Notes: generated from the sequence alone by a model not told the origin. Numbered from the stretch's first letter, positions 9,111 through 18,484 are shown. The stretch: DNA of 52,111 bases from Bacteroidales bacterium (GCA_009783885.1 WRCN01000015.1:1-52111); one strand, 5' to 3'. Numbers and translations are program-made.

Positions 9111-12100
9111 CTAAAAATCAAACCCAAGCGAAAAATACCAAACCCGCCGTTGGAAATATCCGTTTTCGATACCATTTCCACGATCAATGCGAATGAAATA
9201 TCCGGCAAGTTGAGTTCGTAAACCAAACCCAACACCGGCAACAAAAGGTGAAAGATCTTTTTCAAGGGTAATGGTAACATCACCGACATCTATAACTTCT
9301 TTATAAATTGCATTATTTTTATTCCAAGGGTTGTAACCCACCCAAGCCGAGCCTGCGTCTACAAAAGCTATCAGTTGTAAGTTTTGAAGCCATTGCCCAC
9401 CTATCGATCTTGAAAAAAGGCACGACATTATCGGAAATCTCAACTCACTACTCATCACAGCAAATGTGTTGCCGTTGCGAATATTTTGAGTAAAACCGCG
9501 CATACTTGTAGCCAATGTTTGATAGGCATAGTTTTGAGTTTCATCCACCACGATATTGCGATTGAACTTCGGAAATAACCAATCGTCCACACCACCCATA
9601 TAATAGACGAGTTTTTTTTGTCCAAACGAAGTGCTTGCCGCCACCCTGTTCGCCCAAATGAACGTTCGCCAAATTCGCGTGTATTTGCGATAATCGGCGC
9701 CAACAACAAACATAGTCGTATTTTTTTCAGTCAAACTTTGGTAGTATTCAAAAAACAGTTTCGAACGCGCACCAAGTGGCAAATTTCGTCCCAATATTCG
9801 CGTGTGATCATACACCAACTCACCACGCAAACCACCCCAAACCTTCCATTCGTCGTCTCGTCGGAGACTCTTATCATCAACGGCTCTATATATTAACTTA
9901 TCTGTTCGACCAATCACCGAACCTTTTAGTAGCAAAACTTCTGTTAACGGATGTTTCAAGATAAAATATCCATTGTGCGAAATTTGTTTAATTGGATAAC
10001 CTATCCATGATGTTTCCCTTGAAGAACTGCTAATAGCTTGCCGATGAAAAACATACTGACGTCCTGTACGTGGCTCCAAGTTTTCATAACTGAGCAAATA
10101 TTCATTGTTGTTCAAATCAAGTGAAAGCCTGTACCCAGCAATGAGCCTATGGTTTTCCATCAAATCCGAAGCGCCGATTTTCAAAAATGCTGTTGCACCC
10201 GGATTGAGATAAATCGGATTTCCCCCACCTGTAAACGATTGGTATGAATTGTTCAAAAAACTAAATCCGACTTGAGTCGTGACTTCATTGATAAAATATT
10301 CCACATTGTAAAGTCGTTGTTTGGGATTGATGGTTGGTTTTATGGTATCTGTAGCATCTTTTTCCAGTTTCAGTAAAGAAATCAGGCGTTTACGCACATC
10401 ATTGCGGATGGAATCTTGGGAATGGTTGGTGGTGTCGGAAATTGCGGTGAACGAAATTGTCGTATCGGCTTGTTGGGGGACGGTTTGCGTGCCCATCGGG
10501 CGGGCGAACCCCGCCCCTACCGTGTCGTTTTGGCGCAAAATTTCATCCGTCATTTCATTTATCATATCGTTGACGGTGGCCTGACGTAAACGTGATTTGC
10601 CGCTGCGCTGTTGCGTTTCGAGTTTTTGCAACGAATCGGTAACACGTAGCTGTTCTTGTTTTCTTTGCCGCTTCAGCGCTTCCGCGATGCGGAATTTGGT
10701 TTTGGGCGGTGTAGTGGTTTCTAAAATTTTCGAAGGTTCGGCTTCGCGACGAATCAGACGATCTCTATTATTGTAAGTGATGAGTTCGGCAAGTTCTTGA
10801 GTAATGGGACTTACATCGTGTTCCTTGATATTGCGATTGAAATTTGTTACCGTACGATAATCGGTTACATACCGATAATGAATCGCCGTATCCACACTGG
10901 CAACCACGCTATCAAGGATTCCCAACGCACGATTATTCACACCGCTTTCATCTGTAAGAAAAGCAAAAATACCATTTTCGTATTCCACAGGGTTTGAAAA
11001 ATTAACGGTTGAATCGTCTGTAACTCGCATCAATGTTGTGGTTTGATTGTTTAGATCGTAAATAAATAAATTGTGATTGGGATTTAAAAGCGGTGCTTGC
11101 GGAAAACGCTGATTGCGCATCAGCGTGTCGGTTGGACGATTGGAACTGAATATAATTTGTGAACCGTTTTTCAAAAAACGAGGGTTTGCATCGTCAAAAA
11201 GATCTTTAGTAATTGCCGTCAGAACTCGTGTCCCCATGTTGAAAAGAAAAATATCGGATTGCCCTTGCTGAACTGCTGAAAACACCATCAAACGGCCGTT
11301 TGGCGCATAATCAATCGAAAGAATTTTGTCTAAGGATTCCATGTTGACCCAATCCGCTCGCCTGGTTTTAACATTGTAAAGATACAAACTCGTGATACCG
11401 CGATGCTCGGCTGCAATCGCCAAAATTTCACCGCTCGGATGCCATGCTAACGCGGGATATGAGTAGTCGGGACGGTCATTGATGGCATAACCAATACTCA
11501 TGACAATCTTGTGTCTGCCTGTTTTCAAATTTCGCAAATGCACGCGTGCACGGCCTACTTCGTTGGAAATATAAGCCACTTGGTCTCCATCCGGACTTAA
11601 TTTGAATTGGTAGTGTTCCCGCTCTCTTTGCCTCACACGTCGGAGCGATTTTTCTAAATCCGGAACTTCCGTATCGCCATCAAATTGGGTGTTTTCAAGA
11701 TAATACTGTTGCCAATTCTGTATGAGTTGCTTGTAAGATAAATTAAGTGAATACCGTAATCCAACCTCAACCCTTCGTTGTGCAGCCGTAACGCGCAAAA
11801 TACGGAGAATAGCGCCTTCTCCGTAAGTTTCGGCAATGTAACGAAACAGAGAGTGTCCGGCCATTTTTGCATCTTCACCTTCTAGGGCTGCAAGATGACG
11901 ATATTTTCGCGAAAGCATAGCGTCGCGCAAAATATCATCAAACTCGGTATTCCATGGTATTGAAAGATAAGAAATCACACCATATTGAAACCAGTCAGGC
12001 ACAGTCAATGAAGTTGTGTTTCTAACCTGTGCAACCAAAGTTGTACCAAAAAGCACTTGTCTGACTAAAATTTCCGTGATACCTTCTCGAATCTGACGTT

Positions 12101-12506
12101 CAAAATCTACATAATCGCCATCAAAAAAAAGAAAAACCTTATTACCGTTGATTTTTGTAATACCGCCCGTATTGTAACTTTCTTCTTCCAAATAGCCAAT
12201 ATTACTTTGTTTGTAGTCGGTAAGGCGGTTGAAAATGATGAATTGCATTTGTTCGGCAACGGTTTCGCCTACTTTTCGTTCAATATTCGACAAATTATTT
12301 TGCACAAATGAAGCCGTATAAAGTGCTAAATTCTTGCCGTTTCGATTAAAATACACATCGAAATTTTGAAACCGATAAAACGACCAAAAAAATGTTTCGT
12401 ATTGCACGCGTTTTCGTCCAAATGTGAGGTTAGAACCTGTGTAAAACTGTGCCAATCCTGAAAAAGAAAGGCAGAGGAATGTTAATATGAACAGAAAGTG
12501 TTTCAA
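9111..12506 (-). CDS. TolB-like beta-propeller and outer-membrane barrel protein
   Basis: An 1131-aa protein, exported by an N-terminal signal peptide (residues 1-19). An N-terminal domain of about 280 residues resembles a peptidase-MA-like fold without a clear zinc motif. A PD40/TolB-type propeller follows (repeats such as 'YSYPALAWHPSGEILAIAAE', 'SIDYAPNGRLMVFSA', 'FLKNGSQIIFSSNRP'), then a low-complexity Q/R linker. A C-terminal barrel ends in an aromatic strand (WYFSLGFDF). Such chimeras are typical of Bacteroidetes; function unknown. The start codon is TTG (12506), preceded by a -7 box at 12526-12533. Linker residues about 663-674 (VGAGFARPMG) come from a Family III repeat. Confidence 0.75.
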   Translation of the reverse strand: MKHFLFILTFLCLSFSGLAQFYTGSNLTFGRKRVQYETFFWSFYRFQNFDVYFNRNGKNLALYTASFVQNNLSNIERKVGETVAEQMQFIIFNRLTDYKQSNIGYLEEESYNTGGITKINGNKVFLFFDGDYVDFERQIREGITEILVRQVLFGTTLVAQVRNTTSLTVPDWFQYGVISYLSIPWNTEFDDILRDAMLSRKYRHLAALEGEDAKMAGHSLFRYIAETYGEGAILRILRVTAAQRRVEVGLRYSLNLSYKQLIQNWQQYYLENTQFDGDTEVPDLEKSLRRVRQREREHYQFKLSPDGDQVAYISNEVGRARVHLRNLKTGRHKIVMSIGYAINDRPDYSYPALAWHPSGEILAIAAEHRGITSLYLYNVKTRRADWVNMESLDKILSIDYAPNGRLMVFSAVQQGQSDIFLFNMGTRVLTAITKDLFDDANPRFLKNGSQIIFSSNRPTDTLMRNQRFPQAPLLNPNHNLFIYDLNNQTTTLMRVTDDSTVNFSNPVEYENGIFAFLTDESGVNNRALGILDSVVASVDTAIHYRYVTDYRTVTNFNRNIKEHDVSPITQELAELITYNNRDRLIRREAEPSKILETTTPPKTKFRIAEALKRQRKQEQLRVTDSLQKLETQQRSGKSRLRQATVNDMINEMTDEILRQNDTVGAGFARPMGTQTVPQQADTTISFTAISDTTNHSQDSIRNDVRKRLISLLKLEKDATDTIKPTINPKQRLYNVEYFINEVTTQVGFSFLNNSYQSFTGGGNPIYLNPGATAFLKIGASDLMENHRLIAGYRLSLDLNNNEYLLSYENLEPRTGRQYVFHRQAISSSSRETSWIGYPIKQISHNGYFILKHPLTEVLLLKGSVIGRTDKLIYRAVDDKSLRRDDEWKVWGGLRGELVYDHTRILGRNLPLGARSKLFFEYYQSLTEKNTTMFVVGADYRKYTRIWRTFIWANRVAASTSFGQKKLVYYMGGVDDWLFPKFNRNIVVDETQNYAYQTLATSMRGFTQNIRNGNTFAVMSSELRFPIMSCLFSRSIGGQWLQNLQLIAFVDAGSAWVGYNPWNKNNAIYKEVIDVGDVTITLEKDLSPFVAGVGFGLRTQLAGYFIRIDRGNGIENGYFQRRVWYFSLGFDF
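10485..10520 (-). repeat. Family III element inside the propeller/barrel gene
   Basis: On the minus strand GTAGGGGCGGGGTTCGCC is followed by a complementary CGCCCGATGGGC-like arm. It is translated in frame as VGAGFARPMG within a disordered linker. Confidence 0.65.
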
Positions 12507-12525
12507 AAAGATGTATTTGGCTTTG

Positions 12526-12533
12526 CAAAGATA
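12526..12533 (-). promoter_or_regulatory. -7 box of the propeller/barrel gene
   Basis: TATCTTTG on the minus strand, about 20 bases before the TTG start. No convincing -33 element was found at the expected distance. Confidence 0.6.
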
Positions 12534-12540
12534 CGAAAAA

Positions 12541-12616
12541 AATTACGAATTACGAATTGAGAATTACGAATTAGTTGCATCTGCAGCAAATTAACCCTTT
12601 TTCGTAATTCGTAATT
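12541..12616. repeat. Family V AT-rich inverted repeat
   Basis: Arms 12541-12556 (AATTACGAATTACGAA) and 12601-12616 are perfect 16-base inverted copies, with a smaller TTGC/GCAA hairpin in the centre. The right arm lies beside the maf stop codon (12615-12617) and contributes part of it. Similar sequence is at 16798-16820 and 43892-43970. Confidence 0.75.
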
Positions 12617-13202
12617 AATTCGTCAAATCTTGAAGTTTGGTTGCTAACTTTGCTGTCGGCAACCCCATCACATTATAATAACACCCCTCAATCCGCTCAA
12701 TGCCGACAAGCCCAATCCACTCTTGAATGCCGTAAGCACCGGCTTTGTCGAAGGGTTTGTAAGTTTCTACATAATATCGAATTTGTTCGTCGGTTAAATT
12801 TTTGAAATAAACAAATGTTGTTTCTGAAAATAACTTTTTTTGTGTAGAGGTTTTTATGCAAACGCCTGTCATTAAGCTATGTTTGCGACCGGATAATTTT
12901 TTTAGCATGGCGATGGCTTCGTCTTGATTTTCGGCTTTGCCAAGAATTTCGTCATCAATGATAACAACAGTATCGCAAGCGATAAGTGTTGTATCACTTG
13001 GTAATTCTGAAAAATCAAAAGCATCTGCTTTTTTTTCGGCTAAATATTCGGCCATTTTTTCTGTCGGAATATGTTGCGGAAACGTTTCGTCTACGGGTTT
13101 TACCATCACTTGAAAATCCAAGTCCATGGCTTTGAGTAGCGCTTGTCGGCGCGGAGATTGCGAGGCGAGAATTAACTTCGTTGAGGACTTCGTCGTTAGC
13201 AT
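12615..13202 (-). CDS. maf: Maf family nucleotide pyrophosphatase
   Basis: A 195-aa protein of the Maf/YhdE house-cleaning family, which hydrolyses non-canonical or UTP/dTTP nucleotides to the monophosphates. Motifs seen: 'LILASQSPRRQALL' near the start, 'IACDTVVIIDDEILGKA' in the middle and 'AGAYGIQEWIGLVGIERIEGCYYNVMGLP' spread over the last 50 residues. ATG 13202 is chosen because it directly precedes the conserved N-terminus; the longer frame runs into pfp. It starts 16 bases after pfp and is last in the pnuC-sufC-sufD-pfp-maf run. Its stop codon lies inside an AT-rich repeat arm. Confidence 0.92.
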   Translation of the reverse strand: MLTTKSSTKLILASQSPRRQALLKAMDLDFQVMVKPVDETFPQHIPTEKMAEYLAEKKADAFDFSELPSDTTLIACDTVVIIDDEILGKAENQDEAIAMLKKLSGRKHSLMTGVCIKTSTQKKLFSETTFVYFKNLTDEQIRYYVETYKPFDKAGAYGIQEWIGLVGIERIEGCYYNVMGLPTAKLATKLQDLTN

Positions 13203-13218
13203 GATGTTACAAAAAAAA

Positions 13219-14898
13219 TCAAATCGTTTTACCTTGTTCCAAAAGCAGTGTTTTCGATGGTTGATCGCAAACTTCGGTTGGACCGAAATACTGGATTGGA
13301 CCGGGATACACGTAACACGTTTCTTTTGCCCATTGTTCGCGGTTGGCAACAAATGTTTTGAACGGTGCGCCGTCCAATCTCACCAAAGCCTTTTGAATTA
13401 CAGGTTTCATTTCGCCATGACGTTTTTCCATGTTCATCATCATCGTTACGGGAACACCGCCTGCAATCCAGTTTTCGGCTGGTTCGGTTGTGTTTCTTAT
13501 GGACGACATGTAGCCCGTTTTTCCGTTGGCAATCAATAATGACGCAGTATAACCGAGTGCATAGCAATAATCCGCATCATAGTTTGATGGCGCTGCACAA
13601 CGTCCTTCGTAACCGAAAAAGTGTACTTGTGTAGAAAATTTTCCTATATATTTACCATCTTTTTTCCATTGTGCTAATTTCACACCAACCATTTCCGCAA
13701 GCAGTTTTTCGGTTTCAATAAGCGATACTTGAACGTTGCCGTGCGGGTCTCTGTCTAATGTTAGTTGACGCGCTACACCCTCAGGCAATGAGGCATAAAC
13801 TTTAGCATTTTCAGGCGAAAGTTTAGAAATCATATAAGCGCGTTGTTCGTTTTTTTCAATGGCAGCAAATTCGTCTGCATGATGTGCCAAAAAGTCGTTG
13901 AGTTCATCCATCAAAAGGCGCATTTCGGGAATGAATTCGATGAGCCCTTCGGGGATTAAAACCGTGCCAAAATTATTTCCATCCTTCGCACGATTGGCAA
14001 CGGCTTTTGCGATGTTTGTAACGATTTCATCCAGCGATTGTTTTTTGGCTTCCACTTCTTCCGAAACGATGCAAAAATTCGGCTGTGTTTGCAACGCGCA
14101 TTCTAACGCAATATGCGAAGCCGATCGCCCCATTAATTTTATGAAATGCCAGTATTTTCGGGACGAATTGCAATCGCGTTGAATATTTCCGATGAGTTCG
14201 GAATACACTTTGCAAGCCGTATCGAAACCAAACGATGTTTCAATCATCTCATTTTTCAAATCACCGTCAATCGTTTTAGGACAACCGATCACTTGGATTC
14301 CGGCATTTTTCGCAGCATAGTATTCCGCCAAAACACAAGCATTTGTGTTGGAGTCGTCACCGCCGATAATTACAAGCGCTTTGATGTTGAGTGTTTTCAA
14401 AATTTCCAAACCCTTTTCAAATTGTGTAGGGTCTTCGAGTTTAGTACGTCCCGAACCGATGATGTCAAAACCGCCCGTGTTGCGGTATTCATCAATGATT
14501 TCAACAGTCAGTTCAATATAGTTATGATCAACCAAACCACCTGGACCCATGAGAAAACCGTAGAGTTTGCTGTCTTTGTGAATGGCTTTGAGCCCATCGA
14601 AAAGTCCAGAAATCACGTTGTGTCCGCCGGGTGCTTGTCCGCCAGAAAGAACTACACCAACGTTAATTGCAGAATGTAGAGGCTGAATGGCGGAGTCCTC
14701 AGCGAAGTAAAAATTTTCAGCCCCTACGAATTCCAATATAGGCATTCCGTAGGTATTCGGAAACAATTTTTCAATTTCGTTTTGATCGGCAACCGACTGT
14801 GTTTTTTCGCCTTCAACGAGTTTCACTTGATTTTTCAAGGCTTTTGGTAATTTGGGTTGGTACGAGGCGCGAGCAATTTGCAAAGGACTTTTTTTCAT
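13219..14898 (-). CDS. pfp: Diphosphate-dependent 6-phosphofructokinase, with a repeat insert
   Basis: Phosphorylates fructose 6-phosphate reversibly using PPi instead of ATP. The 559-aa length is that of the long PFP clade found in Bacteroidetes and plants. Signatures are '[14 protein letters not shown]', '[11 protein letters not shown]' (the GGDD of PPi enzymes), 'PKTIDGDL' with the catalytic Asp and '[11 protein letters not shown]'. Residues about 58-75 ([18 protein letters not shown]) do not belong to the family and are encoded by a repeat at 14676-14726. The gene follows sufD after 43 bases and is probably in the same transcript. Confidence 0.94.
   Translation of the reverse strand: MKKSPLQIARASYQPKLPKALKNQVKLVEGEKTQSVADQNEIEKLFPNTYGMPILEFVGAENFYFAEDSAIQPLHSAINVGVVLSGGQAPGGHNVISGLFDGLKAIHKDSKLYGFLMGPGGLVDHNYIELTVEIIDEYRNTGGFDIIGSGRTKLEDPTQFEKGLEILKTLNIKALVIIGGDDSNTNACVLAEYYAAKNAGIQVIGCPKTIDGDLKNEMIETSFGFDTACKVYSELIGNIQRDCNSSRKYWHFIKLMGRSASHIALECALQTQPNFCIVSEEVEAKKQSLDEIVTNIAKAVANRAKDGNNFGTVLIPEGLIEFIPEMRLLMDELNDFLAHHADEFAAIEKNEQRAYMISKLSPENAKVYASLPEGVARQLTLDRDPHGNVQVSLIETEKLLAEMVGVKLAQWKKDGKYIGKFSTQVHFFGYEGRCAAPSNYDADYCYALGYTASLLIANGKTGYMSSIRNTTEPAENWIAGGVPVTMMMNMEKRHGEMKPVIQKALVRLDGAPFKTFVANREQWAKETCYVYPGPIQYFGPTEVCDQPSKTLLLEQGKTI
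14676..14726 (-). repeat. Family III element inside pfp
   Basis: Arms GTAGAGGCTGAA and TTCAGCCCCTAC are inverted copies with one mismatch, spanning 51 bases. They encode residues about 58-75 of the phosphofructokinase in frame, before '[10 protein letters not shown]'. Confidence 0.75.
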
Positions 14899-14941
14899 TG
14901 TATTTTATTTTTTATTAACTTCGTTGAGGGCTTTGCCGTTT

Positions 14942-15961
14942 TCAATTAAAAAAAACGCAGTCTTCACAAGTAATATTTTCTCCGTTAAGGCGGCGTTTGA
15001 TGAGGTTTTCCAAATATTCGCGAAGCGGATCAAGATATACATTACGAACCACATCATTTGCGAAAGCATACATCAATAAGGTTTTTGCTTGCTTTTCAGG
15101 AATACCACGAGTGCGTAAATAAAACAGAGCATCTTCATCCAATTGCCCAATTGTAGCGCCGTGCGAACATTTCACATCATCAGCATAAATTTCCAAAAAA
15201 GGATGCGTTTGCACATTGGCTTTATCGGTCAACAGTAAATTTTTATTGTTCTGCAAGGCTTCTGTTTTTTGTGCGTGTTTGGCAACAAAAACATGACCTT
15301 CAAAATGTGCTTTCGCCGAATCATCTAAAACCCCCTTAAACAGTTGATTCGACAGCCCATTCGGCTGATTATGATTCAATCGAATGCGATGGAAATAATC
15401 TTGATTTTTATCCAAAAGATACAAGCCTTGAACATCGGCATTGGCGAATTCCTCTGTAAAATCAATATGTTGCTGTTTGTTCAAAAATTCTCCGTTAAGC
15501 GTATAGGTGTGAGAAATCAAACGCGAATGGTTGTGTTGTTTGACTTCGGTTTGATTATTCAATGTGCTGTGATTATTGATGTTTTGAAGATTGTAATACT
15601 GCAACGAACTGTGTGATTTTAACTCAATAGAGACATGGGTTTGAATGGTATTTTTTACTTTGTTCATGGATTCGTCGCAATGAATAAGCGAAAGCGTAGA
15701 ACCTTCTCCAACAACGACTTCAAAGGCATGGACAACATCTAAATTCTCAGGCGTATCAATCACATTTACCAATTGAAGCGGTTTTTCGACAATCGTATTT
15801 GGTGCAACTTCAAGTTTGAAATTTCCTGTTTTTTCAGGATTTGGCGTGATTTTAATACCTTTCGGCGGAGCAAAATGCTGAATGCTTTTTTGGTCAAAAA
15901 CGCCATTGTGAAGAATCAACAGGTAGGCGTCTAAATGTTTTATTTTGCAGGTGAATTTCAT
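14942..15961 (-). CDS. sufD: SufD-like Fe-S scaffold subunit, short at the N-terminus
   Basis: A member of the SufB/SufD beta-helix family, which works with SufC in iron-sulfur cluster assembly. The C-terminal two thirds are typical: 'NELFKGVLDD'-like 'SNQLFKGVLDDSAKAHFEG', 'EIYADDVKCSHGATIGQLDE' (with conserved Cys and His) and 'LFYLRTRGIPEKQAKTLL'. From ATG 15961 it is 339 aa. Bacteroidetes SufD is usually about 100 residues longer, and the N-terminal helical region ('GFP...KYTD') is absent. The longer frame upstream (MRLSLPAF...) is repeat sequence. No sufB lies next to it. Confidence 0.85.
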   Translation of the reverse strand: MKFTCKIKHLDAYLLILHNGVFDQKSIQHFAPPKGIKITPNPEKTGNFKLEVAPNTIVEKPLQLVNVIDTPENLDVVHAFEVVVGEGSTLSLIHCDESMNKVKNTIQTHVSIELKSHSSLQYYNLQNINNHSTLNNQTEVKQHNHSRLISHTYTLNGEFLNKQQHIDFTEEFANADVQGLYLLDKNQDYFHRIRLNHNQPNGLSNQLFKGVLDDSAKAHFEGHVFVAKHAQKTEALQNNKNLLLTDKANVQTHPFLEIYADDVKCSHGATIGQLDEDALFYLRTRGIPEKQAKTLLMYAFANDVVRNVYLDPLREYLENLIKRRLNGENITCEDCVFFN

Positions 15962-15972
15962 TTTTTTGTCTT

Positions 15973-16052
15973 GTTGGGGCGACCCTTGTGGTCGCTCTTC
16001 GTTGGCTATTGTTACAAATGCTGGCAAGGACAACCGCAAGGGTCGCTTCTAC
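15973..16052. repeat. Family III-like inverted pair at the sufC/sufD junction
   Basis: Left arm around GGGGCGACCCTTGTGGTCGC (15976-15995) and right arm around CCGCAAGGGTCGCTTCTAC (16034-16052) are inverted copies. The right arm provides the last codon and the TAG stop of sufC (16049-16051); the left arm ends about 12 bases from the sufD start. Confidence 0.75.
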
Positions 16053-16789
16053 GATTTTATCCAATCGTATCCCTTTTCTTCTAATTCCAATGCCAACGTT
16101 TTATCTCCCGTTTTTACAATTTTTCCATCATACATGATATGTACAAAATCCGGAACAATATAATCCAAAAGTCTTTGATAGTGGGTGATTACGACAGTTG
16201 CATTATCCGGACGTTTGAGTTTATTTACACCGTTTGCTACGATGCGCAATGCGTCAATGTCAAGCCCGGAGTCGGTTTCATCCAAAATAGCCAATTTGGG
16301 TTCAAGCATCGCCATTTGAAAAATCTCGTTTTTCTTTTTTTCTCCACCAGAAAAACCTTCATTAACACTACGTCCTGCGAGTTTATCTGTGAGTTCGACA
16401 ATCTTTTGTTTGTCTTCCATCATGGCTTGAAACTCAAAAATCGACATCGGGTCTAACCCACGATATTTCCGTTGTTCATTCACAGCAGTGCGCATAAAAT
16501 TAGCAATACTTACGCCCGGAATTTCCACAGGATATTGAAATCCAATGAAAATCCCTTCGGCAGCGCGTTCTTCAACAGAAAGATCAAATAAATTTTTCCC
16601 ATTAAACGTTATACGGCCTTGCGTTACGGTGAATTTTTCACGACCGGCGATCACCGAAGCCAATGTGCTTTTTCCCGTGCCGTTCGGTCCCATAATCGCA
16701 TGCACTTCGCCTGCATTTACCTGTAAATTCAAGCCTTTCAGAATTTCTTTTTCGCCGATATTAGCGTGGAGATTTTTTATTGTTAACAT
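16049..16789 (-). CDS. sufC: SufC Fe-S assembly ATPase
   Basis: A 246-aa ABC-type ATPase that powers the SufBCD scaffold. Walker A is G34-P-N-G-T-G-K-S-T42. The Q-loop region is 'GFQYPVEIPGVS', the signature 'SGGEKKKNE', Walker B 'LAILDETDSGLDID' and the H-loop 'VVITHYQRLL'. The protein ends 'GYDWIKS' where the family usually has a few more residues; the stop is provided by a repeat arm. It is 22 bases downstream of pnuC and shares its transcript. sufB, usually adjacent in the phylum, is absent here. Confidence 0.95.
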   Translation of the reverse strand: MLTIKNLHANIGEKEILKGLNLQVNAGEVHAIMGPNGTGKSTLASVIAGREKFTVTQGRITFNGKNLFDLSVEERAAEGIFIGFQYPVEIPGVSIANFMRTAVNEQRKYRGLDPMSIFEFQAMMEDKQKIVELTDKLAGRSVNEGFSGGEKKKNEIFQMAMLEPKLAILDETDSGLDIDALRIVANGVNKLKRPDNATVVITHYQRLLDYIVPDFVHIMYDGKIVKTGDKTLALELEEKGYDWIKS

Positions 16790-16797
16790 ATTTTTAG

Positions 16798-16820
16798 TTA
16801 CGAATTATAAATTACGAATT
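16798..16820. repeat. Family V AT-rich repeat at the pnuC 3' end
   Basis: TTACGAATTATAAATTACGA followed by ATT; the pnuC stop codon (16812-16814) lies within it. It matches one arm of the inverted pairs at 12541-12616 and 43892-43970. Confidence 0.6.
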
Positions 16821-17480
16821 GTAGCTTTTCATTTCTTTCCGCCATGAGATAATGGCTTTGATATCCAAGAGCCAGTAGATGCTACACATCAACACTACGA
16901 AATATGCACCTGTCAACGTATACAGAATAATACCCATAGTGTCTGATGATAAAAACAGAAACCAATTTTCATATTTTTTCTGCGTGCGGAGATACATTCC
17001 GAGCATAGCCACAATCAATATGTACGAATCGGCATAACCTAATCCGAAATGGCTGTAATTTTCCGGAAAAATCACTTTCAAAAAATCGGGTTTTGCAAAT
17101 ACCATCATAGATCCCCAAATGCCCACAAATAAAAGGATTACAGAAATCAGCAACAGACGTTGAGAATGGGTTAAAAGTGTGATTTTTTTCTGTTGATTGG
17201 CAGTTTTTTCTCCTTTTTTGGGCTTTGTCCAATTGTAATAACCATAAGCACAAAAACAAATCAAAATAATTTGCAAAATCAACGACGAATACAGCCCTTT
17301 TTGATAGAAAAAAACTCCCAAAAAAGACATCCCCACAATGCCTACCAAAAAATTCACGGCTTTTCCTTGTGTAGCAAGCCATACAGAACACACACCCAAC
17401 ACAACACCAACGAGTTCCAAAAGACAAACGTTGTAGCCCCAAAGGATAAAGAGAGTGTGGTTTATGTTGAAAATTTCCAT
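16812..17480 (-). CDS. pnuC: Nicotinamide riboside transporter PnuC
   Basis: A 222-aa inner-membrane protein with seven or so hydrophobic helices and the PnuC signatures 'ELVGVVLGVCSVWLA' near the N-terminus and 'YADSYILIVAMLGMYL' and 'KKYENWFLFL' in the second half. It imports nicotinamide riboside for NAD synthesis. ATG 17480 is chosen because the upstream TTG at 17492 overlaps the -7 box. It heads the minus-strand run toward maf and is divergent from ptb. The last residues (SYNS) and the stop lie in an AT-rich repeat. Confidence 0.9.
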   Translation of the reverse strand: MEIFNINHTLFILWGYNVCLLELVGVVLGVCSVWLATQGKAVNFLVGIVGMSFLGVFFYQKGLYSSLILQIILICFCAYGYYNWTKPKKGEKTANQQKKITLLTHSQRLLLISVILLFVGIWGSMMVFAKPDFLKVIFPENYSHFGLGYADSYILIVAMLGMYLRTQKKYENWFLFLSSDTMGIILYTLTGAYFVVLMCSIYWLLDIKAIISWRKEMKSYNS

Positions 17481-17487
17481 AATCTTT

Positions 17488-17549
17488 TGCAAAGGTACGA
17501 AAAAAAACGAAATATTACACGGAATTTCGTTTTTTTTCGTATCTTTGCA
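17488..17549. promoter_or_regulatory. Divergent pnuC/ptb promoter, near-perfect inverted repeat
   Basis: Arms 17488-17513 and 17524-17549 match at 25 of 26 bases around a 10-base centre. Each arm holds a -7 box: TACCTTTG (17490-17497, minus) for pnuC and TATCTTTG (17540-17547) for ptb. The expected -33 position of both promoters falls on the same central bases, which lack a TTTG. Confidence 0.7.
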
Positions 17550-17578
17550 ACCTAAACAAAAAATAAAAACAAAATATC

Positions 17579-18484
17579 ATGATCACAAAACTCGAACAAA
17601 TTATCGAAGCTGTAAAAAGCAAAGAAAAAAAACGCTTGGTAGCTGCATTTGCCTACGATTCTCACACCATTGGCGCTATCAACATGGCTGTTGAAAAAGG
17701 TATTGTTGACGCAACTTTGGTTGGTGACATCGAAACAATGAAAAAAGTTTGCGCCGAAGAAAAAATCGACGTCAATAAATTCGAACTCGTTCAAGAAGGT
17801 GATGAACAAAAAGCGGCTGATTTGGCTGTAAAACTCATCAACGAAGGCAAAGGCAACATGCTGATGAAAGGACTTTGCAGTACCGATAAATATATGCGCG
17901 CTATTTTGAACAAAGATACCGGTTTGATGCCTAATCCCAAAGCAACGCTTTCGCATGTAGGTGTTTTGGAAGCTCCAAGATACCATAAATTGATGATTTG
18001 TAGTGATATGGCGATTATTCCTGCGCCAGATATGAAACAAAAAACAGCGATTGTCGGTTTTTGTGTGAATGTTGCAAAAGCTTTAGGTATTGCAACTCCG
18101 AAAGTGGCGATGATTGCCGCAACCGAGCAAGTATCCGTTGGAATGCCGGCTTGTGTTGACGCAGCTATTATTGCAAAAATGGGCGATCGCGGACAAATCA
18201 AAGGCGCTCTCGTAGATGGCCCGTTGGCACTTGATGTGGCGATTGATAAAGAAGCGGCACAAATCAAAAAATTGACTAGCGAAGTGGCTGGTGATGCTGA
18301 TTGCTTAGTGTTTCCTAATATAGAATCCGGAAATGTATTCTACAAAACGTGTACTAAATTAGTAGGCAGTGAATTGGCGGCAATGGTTGTTGGTGCTAAA
18401 GTTCCGTGCATTCTTTCATCTCGTGGTGATAGCGAATTGACAAAACTTTATTCGATTGCTTTAGCTGCTCTGACAGCAAAATAA
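17579..18484 (+). CDS. ptb: Phosphate butyryltransferase
   Basis: Exchanges CoA for phosphate on butyryl-CoA (or related acyl-CoAs), the step before butyrate kinase. At 301 aa it has the short Ptb size rather than that of Pta. It shows the family blocks 'VAAFAYDSHTIGAI', 'NMLMKGLCSTDKYMRAIL', 'LSHVGVLE', 'VEQVS'-like 'ATEQVSVGMPA' and 'GALVDGPLALDVAI'. No butyrate kinase follows; a hairpin and an XRE gene do. Specificity could be for branched or C4 acyl groups. ATG is 31 bases after the -7 box. Confidence 0.88.
   Translation: MITKLEQIIEAVKSKEKKRLVAAFAYDSHTIGAINMAVEKGIVDATLVGDIETMKKVCAEEKIDVNKFELVQEGDEQKAADLAVKLINEGKGNMLMKGLCSTDKYMRAILNKDTGLMPNPKATLSHVGVLEAPRYHKLMICSDMAIIPAPDMKQKTAIVGFCVNVAKALGIATPKVAMIAATEQVSVGMPACVDAAIIAKMGDRGQIKGALVDGPLALDVAIDKEAAQIKKLTSEVAGDADCLVFPNIESGNVFYKTCTKLVGSELAAMVVGAKVPCILSSRGDSELTKLYSIALAALTAK

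Noticed and set aside
16900..17600. NAD-related riboswitch upstream of pnuC
   Set aside because: The leader is only about 10 bases between the -7 box and the start codon, too short for a riboswitch.
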